DNA of 23,099 bases from Chara braunii. Taxonomy: Eukaryota; Streptophyta; Charophyceae; Charales; Characeae. Positions 1 to 7,862 of the stretch are shown piece by piece. A program made the position numbers and the translations under genes. The stretch lies in the NCBI GenBank assembly GCA_003427395.1, contig BFEA01000306.1, positions 1,154,330-1,177,428 on the forward strand, given 5' to 3'. The notes beneath the pieces are model-generated. The model did not search any database. It saw only the letters and a list, made by a program, of their open reading frames with translations, and was not told the DNA's origin. Each line of letters opens with the position of its first letter. The stretch's first letter is position 1.

Positions 1-42
1 CCCCCACCTCGACTCCCCTATCCCGACTTCCCCCCCATCCCG

Positions 43-51
<9 letters not shown>

Positions 52-73
<22 letters not shown>

Positions 74-76
74 ATC

Positions 77-111
<35 letters not shown>

Positions 112-148
112 GAATCACACATACACACACACACACAAACACACACAN

Positions 149-212
<64 letters not shown>

Positions 213-336
213 ACNCACACACACAGACGCACACAATCAATCGATCAATCAATCAATCAATCGATCAATCAATCAATAAATCAATAAATCAATCAATAAA
301 TCAATAAAATCAATCAATCAATCAATCAATCAAGAT
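52..336. repeat. (CA)n and (ATCA)n compound microsatellite
   Basis: A short CA run (about 52-73) leads into ATCA repeats (about 74-118), a long CA run (about 119-235) and a second ATCA block (about 236-336). Two ambiguous bases (N at 148 and 215) sit in the long CA run, so copy number here is probably uncertain. Reading frames across it are low-complexity translations, not genes. Confidence 0.97.
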
Positions 337-348
337 CCAATTGATTCG

Positions 349-464
349 ATAGGAGGGAGGGAGGGAGGGAGGGAGGGAGGGAGGGAGACAGGAAGGCAGG
401 AAGGCAGGCAGGCCGGCTGGCTGGCTGGCTGGCTCAGCCCGGCGGGCTGGCCGGCGGGCAGGCC

Positions 465-539
<75 letters not shown>

Positions 540-773
540 GGACTGATGGACTGACGGACTGACGGACTGACTGACTGACGGACGGACGGACGGACGGATG
601 GACGGACGGACGGACGAACAGACGGACCGACCGACCGACCGACCGACCGACCGACCGACCGACCGACCGATCAACTGACTGACTGGTTGGGTGGGTGATT
701 GAGTGGGTGATTGATTGATTGAGTGAGTGAGTGAGTGAGTGAGTGAGTGAGTGAGTGAGTGAGTGAGTGATTG
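349..773. repeat. Compound tetranucleotide microsatellite with changing unit
   Basis: An unbroken series of 4-bp repeats whose unit changes block by block: GGGA (about 350-387), GGCA (about 390-410), GGCT with a few GGCG/GGCC variants (about 412-540), GACT/GACG (about 541-620), GACC (about 624-668), then GACT, GGGT and finally GAGT (about 720-770). Neighbouring units mostly differ by one base. No gene is supported; the open frame on the minus strand is a Ser/Pro/Ala/Gln low-complexity translation. Confidence 0.95.
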
Positions 774-806
774 AGTCAGGGGGCGGCAGAGTAGGCAGAC
801 GTAGAT

Positions 807-1364
807 ATGATGGGGGGGGAGGAGGAGCTTTGGGGGTCTTTCAGGGGCATGGAGGAGAGATCACCCACTACCGCGCGAGAGCACATGCCTCCTCGCACGA
901 CATTGTGGGAGGAGATGCCTGCTCCCACGACTGCGAGGGAGGAGCCGCGTCCTGCCACGACAGCGCGGGAGCCAATGACTGTTACCACAACTGCACAGGA
1001 GTAGACGCCTGCTCCAACAAGCACGCGGGAGCAGACGAGTACTCCCGCGACGCAGTCTGGACCCTCGTCGCCGTTGGCTCTTCCTCGTCATTCAGTCGCA
1101 GCATCCGCTCGGACCGCTCCCATTCGGCTTGACGAGCGCTCACCCACACCGGTTGGGAGGGAGAACTTGGGATCCTCGTTGCGCATGCGCGGGCATGGAT
1201 CATTGTCTAGCGTAGCCCGTCGGCTTGTTTTGGAGCCAGTGGTGGAGGAGAGGGAGAGACGAGTGAAGGAGCATGGAGCAGGCAGAGTTGAGGGTATTCG
1301 GGGTATGGAGGACAAGGTAGCTGGAGCAGTAGGGATAGGGTTGTCGGACGCGTGGGTCTACTGA
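807..1364 (+). pseudogene. Broken ORF with decapeptide repeats (unknown)
   Basis: A single frame runs from ATG 807 to TGA 1362-1364, interrupted once by TAG at 1002-1004. Residues 17-76 are six imperfect 10-residue units of the form x-x-P-x-T-T-A-R-E-E, followed by a partial seventh. The remainder is Ser/Arg-rich and then a charged segment (EERERRVKEHGAGRVEGIRG). There is no signal peptide, membrane segment or recognised domain. Pro/Thr repeats followed by a charged stretch occur in the N-terminal parts of some retrotransposon Gag proteins, and the window is dominated by such elements, but this is only a guess. The frame begins immediately after the microsatellite, so its true 5' end may be lost. 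Confidence 0.35.
855..1061 (+). repeat. 30-bp minisatellite, 6 full units plus a partial one
   Basis: Imperfect 30-bp tandem units, in phase with the 807-1364 frame. Six units span 855-1034 and a partial one reaches about 1061. The conserved part encodes TTARE. The unit is a multiple of 3, so copy-number change would keep the frame. Confidence 0.8.
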
Positions 1365-1466
1365 AATACCTTGATGTCGATATTTCACGCATATGTCACA
1401 GGCAAGCACCCGCACTCGGCAGCGCAGGCCGGATGTCGAGGCCCTGAACTCTCGCCATCTCCCTAC

Positions 1467-1889
1467 TTATACCCGCGTCCCTAAGCCCACGTTTCTTCCC
1501 CCCCTAACTTCGTGCCCTATCCGGTTTAGTGCGGTGGCCGCTCTCCGAAAAATCAGTAACAACCCATGCCCCAGGGCCAATTCCGTTCCCAACATCTGCC
1601 ACCCGGTCTCCGGGAGGTACAAAATCCTGGTCACCCTGAGGTCGGCATACAGATCGTCCCCCGGCCCCCTATTAAATCTCATCCCACTCCACACGCATTC
1701 CACGAACATGAAGGTCTGGTTTTGCCCCAAGATCACCGCTTGCCATCCCACATCTATTCCTCGGACCTCGTAGCTCGCCGAGAGCGACACTTCCCATCCG
1801 TTGCCGATTTCTAAGGATGGCCGCGGGTGCGCGGGTCGCTGCGTCGTACGGACACGTCTCCTTGCCATTGCCCTACAAGTTTCCCACAC
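1467..1889 (-). CDS. Orphan minus-strand ORF, 140 aa, unknown
   Basis: An uninterrupted frame from ATG at 1889 down to 1467. It has a basic N-terminus (MARRRVRTTQRPAHPR) followed by alternating hydrophobic/polar stretches such as YEVRGIDVGWQAVILGQNQ, compatible with beta strands. There is no signal peptide, clear membrane helix or recognised motif. The plus strand here is pyrimidine-rich, opposite to the purine-rich coding strand of the retroelements, so this could be an inverted fragment of a purine-rich element. An overlapping plus-strand frame (1393-1773) is also open, which lowers confidence. It may be a chance ORF. Confidence 0.25.
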   Translation of the reverse strand: MWETCRAMARRRVRTTQRPAHPRPSLEIGNGWEVSLSASYEVRGIDVGWQAVILGQNQTFMFVECVWSGMRFNRGPGDDLYADLRVTRILYLPETGWQMLGTELALGHGLLLIFRRAATALNRIGHEVRGGRNVGLGTRV

Positions 1890-2284
1890 AGAAAAATAAG
1901 AAAAAATCTCTCTTTTTTATTTTCCCCATATCCTTCCCCCTGTTATCACAGCTATGTTCTAGTTTTCTACCAATCTCCCCGATTTTCCCTTCCTTCTTCC
2001 CTGCGCCCCTATTTGTCCACCTCCTCGAATAGTCGGTAGGCATTGTCCACATAGGTCAAGCCGCAACCTATCTCGTTGTCGGCGCGAATACCCTTACAAG
2101 GGTATCCGCCCTGGTTGTTGCATGCGACAGAGAATAGGTTTGGTTTAAAATTTAAGTATTCCGCGCGAGGTGCAACTTCGTCGATGTGTTACGACGGCTG
2201 GATGGTTGACTAGAATAGAGAGTGTGTGGGCGCGCGAGTTTGACCGTAGTCTGAAACCACCACTTCCAACCGCAAACGACAGGG
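1890..2284. other. Non-coding stretch with one small hairpin
   Basis: A pyrimidine-rich segment (1890-2030) is followed by unremarkable sequence up to the leader ORF. The only structure noticed is an 8-bp inverted repeat with a 2-nt spacer at 2088-2105 (ATACCCTT / AAGGGTAT). If element 1 has a 5' LTR or untranslated leader it should lie here, but I found no matching direct repeat and no convincing primer-binding site. Confidence 0.4.
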
Positions 2285-2509
2285 ATGTTTTACGGCGTGG
2301 CAGTGAGGTACCGACCGTTTTGGGGAAACCGGGCGCGTGAGCTGCTTGAGCTCATTGAGAGTTTAATATTTGGGACGCCTCGCCTATCCTTCGAGGAATA
2401 TGAACCAATAATCATTAGGGAAATTGAGATGGGGGAAAACTACCTTGCGGGAGTGGCGAGGTTGTTCGAAGAGCCAGACGAAGAGGGTGGGCCTGAGGAG
2501 CCGGTGTGA
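2285..2509 (+). CDS. Small leader ORF upstream of gag1 (alpha-type), unknown
   Basis: A 74-residue frame begins with ATG 2285 and ends at TGA 2507-2509. It has an aromatic/basic start (MFYGVAVRYRPFWGNRA), a predicted helix (RELLELIESLIF), a YEP..IREIEMGENYLAGVARLF segment and an acidic tail. It aligns by eye with the start of the ORF at 5573-6154: PFWGNRARELLELI against PFVGERGLQLVEFI, and REIEMGENYLAGV against REVQRPVDYLEGL. That recurrence is the main evidence that it is a real module. It lies about 470 bp upstream of gag1 on the same strand. Its biochemical role is unknown. Confidence 0.5.
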   Translation: MFYGVAVRYRPFWGNRARELLELIESLIFGTPRLSFEEYEPIIIREIEMGENYLAGVARLFEEPDEEGGPEEPV

Positions 2510-2816
2510 GCAAAACACGGGGGAAGGCAGCAGAGATAAGGTCTTTCAAAAAGGGAACGACGGAGATAAGGCTAATGAGCCGGCAAAAGGGTAGCGGCCA
2601 AAGTCCTTTCTCGACCAGGGGTGTGTCAGGAAGGATGAGGATGAACGTGGCGACCAAAAGGGCGAAGAAAATGTCGGGGGCGAACAAAAGAAGGAGGAAG
2701 GCCGGCCACAGGGGTGGGAAAGCCTACCCACCTTGAGGGCGTCGTCCTCGAAACAGGGGAAAGGCAGACCGAGAACACCAACCATGACCATTAGACTTGG
2801 TATGAAGGAATAAGTG
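2506..2816 (+). pseudogene. Hydrophilic continuation of the leader region, frame uncertain
   Basis: After the leader ORF two frames compete. Frame 1 (GTG 2506 to stop 2734-2736) gives a very basic product. The other (about 2523 to TAA 2811-2813, broken only by TAG 2592-2594) gives an Asp/Glu/Lys/Gln-rich, low-hydrophobic product such as KDEDERGDQKGEENVGGEQ. The second looks more like the charged linkers of Gag proteins in this window and would need a frameshift from the leader ORF. No domain is recognised. Confidence 0.25.
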
Positions 2817-2941
2817 GAGTTTCATAATAAATAAGGAAACCATGAAAATGATGTGGCAAGAGGAAAAAGGGGAGATTGTGGGTGAGAAAGAATCTAGGGG
2901 CTAAGGGAACCCTGAGGGCTTAGACCTACCTGTCGTGTCAA

Positions 2942-2962
2942 TTTTTTTTTTTCCATATACAG
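2942..2962 (+). promoter_or_regulatory. Candidate 3' splice site ahead of gag1
   Basis: Eleven consecutive T (2942-2952) then CCATATACAG, with AG at 2961-2962 and the gag1 ATG 18 nt further on (2981). This is a good match to a eukaryotic polypyrimidine tract and acceptor. A possible donor is GTATGA near 2799, giving an intron of about 160 nt that would join the leader region to gag1. Spliced introns are known in some plant Gypsy elements, such as Ogre. It is inferred from sequence only. Confidence 0.35.
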
Positions 2963-2980
2963 GGCTAGAGAGGGAAAGAA

Positions 2981-4434
2981 ATGGCAACGGGCGAGGGTGC
3001 CGGAAGTCAGCAGAATGACGAGAACCGGGGTGTAGACGGAGATGTAGAGCGAGAAGAGGACACCTTAGGGGACCGGGAGTCAGCAAAGTCGCCAGGGGCT
3101 AGAAAAGGGAGTAAGGAAATCGTCCCTAGTGGAAGCTCGGGGAAGGGCGGAGGAAGCAAGTGAGGAACCCAGGAAACTAAGGAGGTTAGAGACAAAGGCA
3201 GCCCAACATGCCAGCCTCTGGAAGGCGTGAAACATAAGAAGGTAAGACTGACAGATACGCGAAAGAGGCTGGCAGAAATAGAAAGGAGAACGGCATAATT
3301 TAGGGCAAAATTACTGGAAGAAATAATGAACGAGAGCGAGAGGAACTCGGCTGACGGAAGGATACGAGAGGAAGAGGAGGCAAGTCAAGAGAAAGGGGGC
3401 TAGGACGCGGACATACAGCAGAGGAAGGATCGGACCAAGGATCCCAGGGGGACCCCAACGAGGAAAGAGAAGGAAAAAACGGACTCTCCCTGAGGGACAT
3501 AGAGAGACGTACCAACCCGCCTCTCTTGGATAGTGGCGCGAGCCAACCTTCGGCATCCCCAGCAATCGCTAGGGGGTGCGAGGGACTCCGGAGTCTGAGG
3601 GAGAGAGTGCTGGGGTGGTTTGATCCGGAGGGGACTGCGAGGACGAGAGGAAGACCAGACACAAGCAAGGGAGATTTGGGGGCCGGATCGGCGGCAGGGT
3701 CAGGTATGGTCGAAGGAGGGCTTAGGAAAGTCGTGTCATCTCTCACCCGCGCTTTAAGCAAAAATCAGGGATACGTGGCCAACGCTAAGAAGAAACTGAC
3801 CTTTGACGGAGCAAATATCACTAAGTTCTTGATAGATTATGAGAACCTAGCGGCATTCCTGAGGCGGAGCGAGGAAGAGAAGATGGAGCACTTAGGGCAA
3901 CACGTGTCGTTGAACCTAGGGAGGGACATAATGGCGATCATCGCCACGAGTCGGTCGTGGAAGGAGGCTCGAGACGTGATGATAAGAAAGTACTTGGCAG
4001 CCGAGAGGATGGCCGCGGAAGCAGAATTGGCCGCTGTGCAAAGAAAGGACTTCGCAACGTACAATGACTTCCTAAGAGAGTTTACTCTCGTAGCGCTGCG
4101 CATTCCCAGGATGACCGATCGAATAATGAGCAAGTATTTCCTAAGACAGCTCACAGAGTTCGATAAGGACAAAATTATGTCAGCCTACCAGCAAACCACA
4201 AAATTCCTGAACACGAGGGATGTTGACTTCAGCACGATAACCGACATTGCAGAGAAAATGGCCGTAACCGACTCGCTGACCCTGTTAAAGGAAGGGGAAG
4301 TCATAGACCTAACGGGCAAGACGGGTGATAAGGTAAAGAGAGGGATCAAAAGTCTGCATGAGCGCGTTCATGGGGTAGACGGGAAAATCGAGAGAGTAGA
4401 GAACGCCCTGATGGTAATGCAAGCCCAAGTCTAG
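2981..4434 (+). pseudogene. gag: Gag 1 (N-terminal coiled region and capsid-like domain), decayed
   Basis: ATG 2981 opens an Asp/Glu/Gly/Ser-rich N-terminus. The frame continues to about 3475 despite stops at 3161 (TGA), 3296 (TAA) and 3410 (TAG), passing a predicted coiled coil (KRLAEIERR then FRAKLLEEIMNESER). A frameshift between about 3430 and 3480 moves reading to the frame that is open to TAG 4432-4434. That part (about residue 90 on, counted from 3526) is a Gypsy Gag/capsid-like domain: LTFDGANITKFLIDYENLAAF, then a helical region with WKEARDVMIRKYLAAERM and ATYNDFLREFTLVALRIPR. The end (LHERVHGVDGKIERVENAL) is another coiled coil. The likely role is retrotransposon particle assembly; this copy is broken. 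Confidence 0.75.
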
Positions 4435-4917
4435 CAGAGCCAGATAGTGCGGCCTCCTCTCCTGCCTCAGGAAGCGATCGCGCCCGTAGGTATAGCCAAC
4501 CGTGGGAACAACCGAAGGGACCCGGCCAACGAGCAGTGCAAATATTGCACGCTGATCGAACACTTCGTACGGATGTGCCCGAGACTCAACCATGATATCA
4601 TGCTTAAACAGTGCTCCAGGACCCTGCGCAGAGAAATTTTAGGACCCCGGGGGGAGAGAACAAATTGGAATTCGCCAGGAGGAATGCGTCGAGCCGTGAT
4701 CGCATCCAATAACCTAGACAATGCTGTAGTAGAAGTTGAGCCCGTGGCGGAACTCACTTGGGGGCAGGCGCAGGGACGAGGGCCCCAGACCAATTTCATC
4801 ATGGAAAGCGATGGACGGGATAGGGTTAACGTGACCACAGGGCAACGGACCGCCGCAAAGAAAATCGTGCAGGATGCGATCATGGAGGATGCGCAGGAAG
4901 GACCGAATATGTCATGA
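4435..4917 (+). pseudogene. gag: Gag 1 nucleocapsid segment with CCHC zinc knuckle
   Basis: The segment is in the same frame as the capsid part of gag1, separated from it by the single TAG at 4432-4434, so the two were one protein. Residues encoded by 4537-4578 form a perfect C-x2-C-x4-H-x4-C knuckle (CKYCTLIEHFVRMC), the RNA-binding module of retroelement nucleocapsids. A basic stretch precedes it (NRGNNRRDPANEQ). After the knuckle comes a linker with no recognised domain, ending at TGA 4915-4917, again in frame with the protease region downstream. Confidence 0.75.
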
Positions 4918-5584
4918 GGAGTAACAGAGTCGGATCAGGATAGAGCCTATGGGAAACCTAGGGATGAGACCCTCGTCGATAAGGCAACAACGGCAAAAAA
5001 AAAGTTTCGGTACCAGATACCCATCCTCGCCACACCGGAGATCGATGACACCCTTAGTAAACTGCTAGGGACCATGGTGTTGGTATCATTCCAAACGATG
5101 TTGCAGGCTAGTCCTAGACTCTTGAAAGGTCTCAGGCACCTGCTGACAAGACAAAGAGTTGAGGTAGAGGAGGAACCAGGGCATCGGGAAGGAGAGAGGG
5201 AGAAAGAGGCACCACAAGAAGTTGCAAACTTCCAAAGGGCCCCCGACGACCTAGAGGACTTGGAGCTGGCCTTCGCAGATATTCGGCTAAGCCTGCCAGA
5301 CCGGGAAGGGGGCGAAGTCATGAGGGCCACTCCCGGTACGAAGTTAAGCTTTCACACATTACCGGTAGGCAAGCTACGGGTTCAGATCGGTTGCCACCAT
5401 ACGGATGCACTAGTGGACGGCGGGGCTGAAATCACACTCATACGAAAGGACTTCGTGACGATCGTCGGGTGTTCGATAAATAGGGAAACCGCTGGGAGTG
5501 TCCGGGGAGCCGGTGGGGAAATCCCCTTCTCCAGGTATGTCACCAAATGCGTGGTCAAAGCGGGGGTCAGGGAGTTTATATGGT
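4918..5584 (+). pseudogene. pro: Pre-protease linker and N-terminal half of aspartic protease (PR1), truncated
   Basis: The frame of gag1 continues after TGA 4915. First comes the segment usually found just before the protease in this Gypsy lineage (IPILATPEIDDTLSKLLGT, then LQASPRLLKGLRHLL). The protease starts near LPVGKLRVQIG and carries the active-site loop DALVDGGAEITLI. The catalytic Asp is present, but the usual D-S/T-G reads D-G-G. The flap-like VRGAGGEIPF follows. Similarity stops after VKAGVREFIWS (about 5584). The second half of a retropepsin, with its hydrophobic-LLLG strand, is absent, and the frame runs on into unrelated residues to 5700. This is a truncation junction, not a stop mutation. 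Confidence 0.7.
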
Positions 5585-6154
5585 CGTGCAGACAGGGATC
5601 GAATCAGTTACGCTCAGTTCATAGCAGGGCCCTTTGTCGGAGAGAGGGGGCTCCAACTTGTGGAGTTCATACGGGCCTTAGCACCGTCGGGAGACCCTGA
5701 GTCCTTCTATCCGTATCAGCCACTGGAGTTCTGGTTAGCCTTGGAGAGAGAGGTCCAAAGACCGGTGGATTATCTAGAAGGCCTAGGCGTGCTCCTGAGT
5801 GAGACACCCGAGGACAGGCCTGCCCCGCTCATATCGACCTGGGAGGTTGAGGAGCACTATCGACGGATATACCCAGAGAGAGAGGACTTTGGGCGGTACG
5901 CCGAGGATAGAGATTGGGAGGTCGTCGACGATATAGAGCCTTGGGGCGATCAAGGTCAGACCTGGGGAGATCTGGCTTTGGCTGATCACGAGGCGCAGGT
6001 AGGCGGAGTAGCGCAGCTGGAGGACGGCTGGAGACATTTTCCCCAGGCCGAGGGATAGGAGGCTATCCCTTGGGGACAGGGGATAGATGAGGACGGAGAT
6101 GTGGATATGGCGGACGCTGAGAGGGTTTTAGCGTAGGTTGATGAGTACGAGTGA
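5573..6154 (+). CDS. Accessory ORF alpha, second copy of the leader ORF with acidic C-terminus
   Basis: The frame is shared with an open stretch from 5498, but similarity to the gag1 leader ORF (2285) begins only at LYGRADRDR (about 5573), just where protease 1 breaks off. It includes GPFVGERGLQLVEFIRA and LEREVQRPVDYLEGLGVLL, aligning with the 2285 ORF. A long acidic, Trp/Tyr-containing tail follows (ERPEREDFGRYAEDRDWE-like composition, then DGDVDMADAERVLA). In-frame TAGs at 6056 and 6134 interrupt the tail before the final TGA 6152-6154, which overlaps the ATG of the next ORF (6141). No known domain is seen. The start codon is unclear because the 5' end is at the junction. Confidence 0.45.
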
Positions 6155-6662
6155 GCTGGAAGAAGAGAGGTCGAAAAGATGGTGGAAACTACAGATGGGT
6201 AGGCAGGCGACCTCCTTTAGACGAGTTTATTGGTATCAGCTACTCTCTGAAGGGCGAGGGCCTACGAGAGAGGAGATTGATAATGTCATACGATCTTTGA
6301 ATAGAAAGACGAGGAGGGAAGTTCTCCCGTATGAATTGGTCACGTACGACTACGTCCAGGGAAGGGGTATAGACCCTTGGCGCGTGTATGTTCTTACTTA
6401 TCATTTTACTAGCTTGGACGAGTACGACGTGCGAGGTTACATCCCTGCTGCCAGGGCAGGGGTAGATCTGAGTGTAAAAGTGTGGAAGACTTATGCTGGA
6501 TTGGTGGCGGGAGAGGTAGTAAGATTGCAACAGGAGGGAAAGGTAGTCAGTTGGGATACTGGGGTCAGAGTGTTCGAAGGTATTCCAAGGCCTCCAGTTA
6601 TAGGAAGAAACTTATCTAGGTATGAGTGGCGCGAGATGATAGAGTTAGTTACTCGAATCTGA
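6141..6662 (+). CDS. Accessory ORF beta, 173 aa, unknown; paralogue at 9794-10271
   Basis: An intact frame from ATG 6141, overlapping the end of alpha by 14 nt, to TGA 6660-6662. It has a basic/aromatic N-terminus, a helix (PTREEIDNVIRSLNRKTRRE), then alternating strands. The conserved core is RREVLPYELVTYDYV, VYVLTYHF, EYDVRGYIP, WKTYAGLV, VVSWDTGVRVFEGIPRPPV. The ORF at 9794-10271 shares RREV-PYE-VTY, YDVR-Y-P, WDT and F-G-PRPPV in the same order. There is no signal peptide, membrane helix or catalytic motif. Conservation between two diverged copies supports real coding history. The function is unknown. Confidence 0.55.
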   Translation: MSTSELEEERSKRWWKLQMGRQATSFRRVYWYQLLSEGRGPTREEIDNVIRSLNRKTRREVLPYELVTYDYVQGRGIDPWRVYVLTYHFTSLDEYDVRGYIPAARAGVDLSVKVWKTYAGLVAGEVVRLQQEGKVVSWDTGVRVFEGIPRPPVIGRNLSRYEWREMIELVTRI

Positions 6663-6688
6663 GAACCGAGGTTAACTCGGATGGGGTG

Positions 6689-7021
6689 ATGAGGAGTGAC
6701 GCGGATGTATGGTTAGCTTACGTGCTGACACACGAGTCAGATTCTTATAGAGTGAAGAAGCTGATAGAGTTGAGAGAGACGACAGTGGGTTACGATGTGC
6801 CGCTTTTAGTACGCTTGGAGGAGAGAGCGGGTGTACCGATACATCACTTCGGTACTTGGATAGCGAAAGGAGTGTTCTTGTGGACGGTGGTTACAGAGGA
6901 TAGAGGATTCAGACTTCCCCGACGGTTGGAGGGGATAGGACATCTTGTGTTTGATGAAACACGGGATATAGAGATAGGACTAACACTTGCAGGTGTTAGC
7001 AGAGCCTTGGTGGAGATATGA
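6689..7021 (+). CDS. Accessory ORF gamma, about 110 aa, unknown
   Basis: The first in-frame ATG is 6689, 27 nt after the stop of beta; the frame is open further upstream (to 6626) inside beta. It ends at TGA 7019-7021 within an ATGA. It contains WLAYVLTHES, a helix YRVKKLIELRE, VPLLVRLEERAGVPIHHFG, VFLWTVVTEDRGFRL and HLVFDETRDIEIGLTL, a strand/helix alternation like its neighbours, but I see no convincing alignment to a specific one. No recognised domain. Codon composition and strand match the rest of the cluster. Confidence 0.45.
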   Translation: MRSDADVWLAYVLTHESDSYRVKKLIELRETTVGYDVPLLVRLEERAGVPIHHFGTWIAKGVFLWTVVTEDRGFRLPRRLEGIGHLVFDETRDIEIGLTLAGVSRALVEI

Positions 7022-7442
7022 GGTTTTAGAAGTGGCAATAGTGAAACGGAGACTGACGTGCATTGCGAGAGACAGACCTTTCACCACCCGAGTCGTGATC
7101 GATCCTCCTCACTTGGTGTGCCATCCGGTAGAGAGCTGGTGGATGGTCCTACCTATGTTTGTCATAGAGCAAACGTACGGGAGTGTAGATTGCTTAGCGA
7201 GAGCGGTCAACGAGACGCTGCACCTGCTCTAGTTGGGATTGGCGCCTCGATTCCGAGAGGCATTCTACTTGGTCTGCGTAGGATGGGGACCTCCAGATGA
7301 GGAGACACTAAGAGACTTGATCGACGCTACCTGCTGGGTGGATTGTCTAAGACCTGCGGATCTGGTTTTTTATTGTCGTAGACCCGTAGAGGACAAGTAC
7401 GTCGGGTTGGAAGAACTGAGATACTTGTTTGTGCATAGCTAG
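6987..7442 (+). pseudogene. Accessory ORF delta, one in-frame stop, unknown
   Basis: The frame is open from 6987 to TAG 7440-7442 except for a single TAG at 7230-7232. It overlaps the end of gamma in another frame, and no clear ATG opens it; GTG 7032 or reinitiation at the ATGA of 7018 are possibilities. The first half has VAIVKRRLTCIARDRPF and WWMVLPMFVIEQ. The second half, directly after the stop, has EAFYLVCVGWGPPDEETLRDL, then DLVFYCRRPVEDKYVGLEEL, an arrangement of strand, helix, strand like the epsilon/zeta ORFs. Function unknown. One stop mutation in an otherwise long frame is the reason for calling it broken. Confidence 0.4.
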
Positions 7443-7450
7443 TAGAAGGG

Positions 7451-7732
7451 ATGCCAGGTCGTATGACTACAGGGGTTAATGTGAGCAGGCAATTAGTGAA
7501 CGAGGGTTTCACGGTTACTGTCCGACTCAGGGCTCACATAAACGACAACCTAACAGAGCAGGAAAGTTTTCTACAAACCAGGGAATTTATTCGAGAGTAC
7601 AGACCAGGGGTTCTCGAATGCGTAACCTTCCAAACTAAGATAACGTATGAGGTGATGGTGTGGTTTGCCGGGTATCTACGCGCTGAGTTGTTCGTTGATG
7701 AGACGGTAGTAGAAGCGAGGAGTAGGGTATGA
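7451..7732 (+). CDS. Accessory ORF epsilon, 93 aa beta-alpha-beta protein, paralogue of zeta
   Basis: An intact frame from ATG 7451, nine bases after the stop of delta, to TGA 7730-7732 (ATGA overlap with an ATG at 7729). The predicted layout is strand (FTVTVRLRAHI), helix (ESFLQTREFIREYR), strand (TYEVMVWFAGYLRAELFVDET). It aligns end to end with the ORF at 7859-8155: SRQL near the N-terminus, F-x-F/V-IRE in the helix, Y/F-EV before the last strand, G-x-x-R-x-E, then DET-x-x-E-x-RS at the C-terminus. No catalytic motif, signal or membrane segment. Function unknown. It is the clearest member of a repeated small-protein family in this window. Confidence 0.55.
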   Translation: MPGRMTTGVNVSRQLVNEGFTVTVRLRAHINDNLTEQESFLQTREFIREYRPGVLECVTFQTKITYEVMVWFAGYLRAELFVDETVVEARSRV

Positions 7733-7748
7733 GCCGAACTGCTTTGAC

Positions 7749-7862
7749 ATGACAGAACACGAGCAGCAATTATATCGACATAGGTCTCGCTCTTCGTATT
7801 CGCTCCGGTGGGATCGCAGGGGGTCCGACTCCTGGAGGAGTGTGAGTGATGGGGTGAGATGA
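7749..7862 (+). CDS. Very short ORF between epsilon and zeta, doubtful
   Basis: ATG 7749 to TGA 7860-7862, 37 codons, Arg/Ser-rich (YRHRSRSSYSLRWDRRG), overlapping the zeta start as ATGA at 7859. It has no paralogue here and no domain. It may be coding spacer, an N-terminal extension of zeta shifted by a frameshift, or chance. Confidence 0.2.
   Translation: MTEHEQQLYRHRSRSSYSLRWDRRGSDSWRSVSDGVR

Larger units (their letters stand above)
2285..5584 (+). mobile_element. Truncated Ty3/Gypsy-class retrotransposon (element 1: leader ORF, gag, half protease)
   Basis: The order is leader ORF, possible intron, Gag, CCHC zinc knuckle, pre-protease linker, N-terminal half of an aspartic protease. Module order and motifs are those of a Ty3/Gypsy Gag-Pol. 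Reading stops matching a protease near 5584, and no reverse transcriptase or integrase in keeping with this copy follows. The limits given are coding limits, not LTR ends. Several in-frame stops and at least one frameshift show that it is a non-functional relic. Confidence 0.75.

Noticed and set aside
110-674. ORFs in the CA and tetranucleotide repeats
   Set aside because: Low-complexity translations of microsatellites.
3300-3761. Minus-strand ORF of 153 codons
   Set aside because: Antisense to gag1, Ser/Pro/Leu-rich as expected from the complement of a purine-rich coding strand.
6231-6240. TGGTATCAGC, resembling the initiator-Met tRNA primer-binding site of LTR retrotransposons
   Set aside because: It matches only the first nine bases, lies inside coding sequence of ORF beta (YWYQLL) and has no LTR end (CA) or leader before it.
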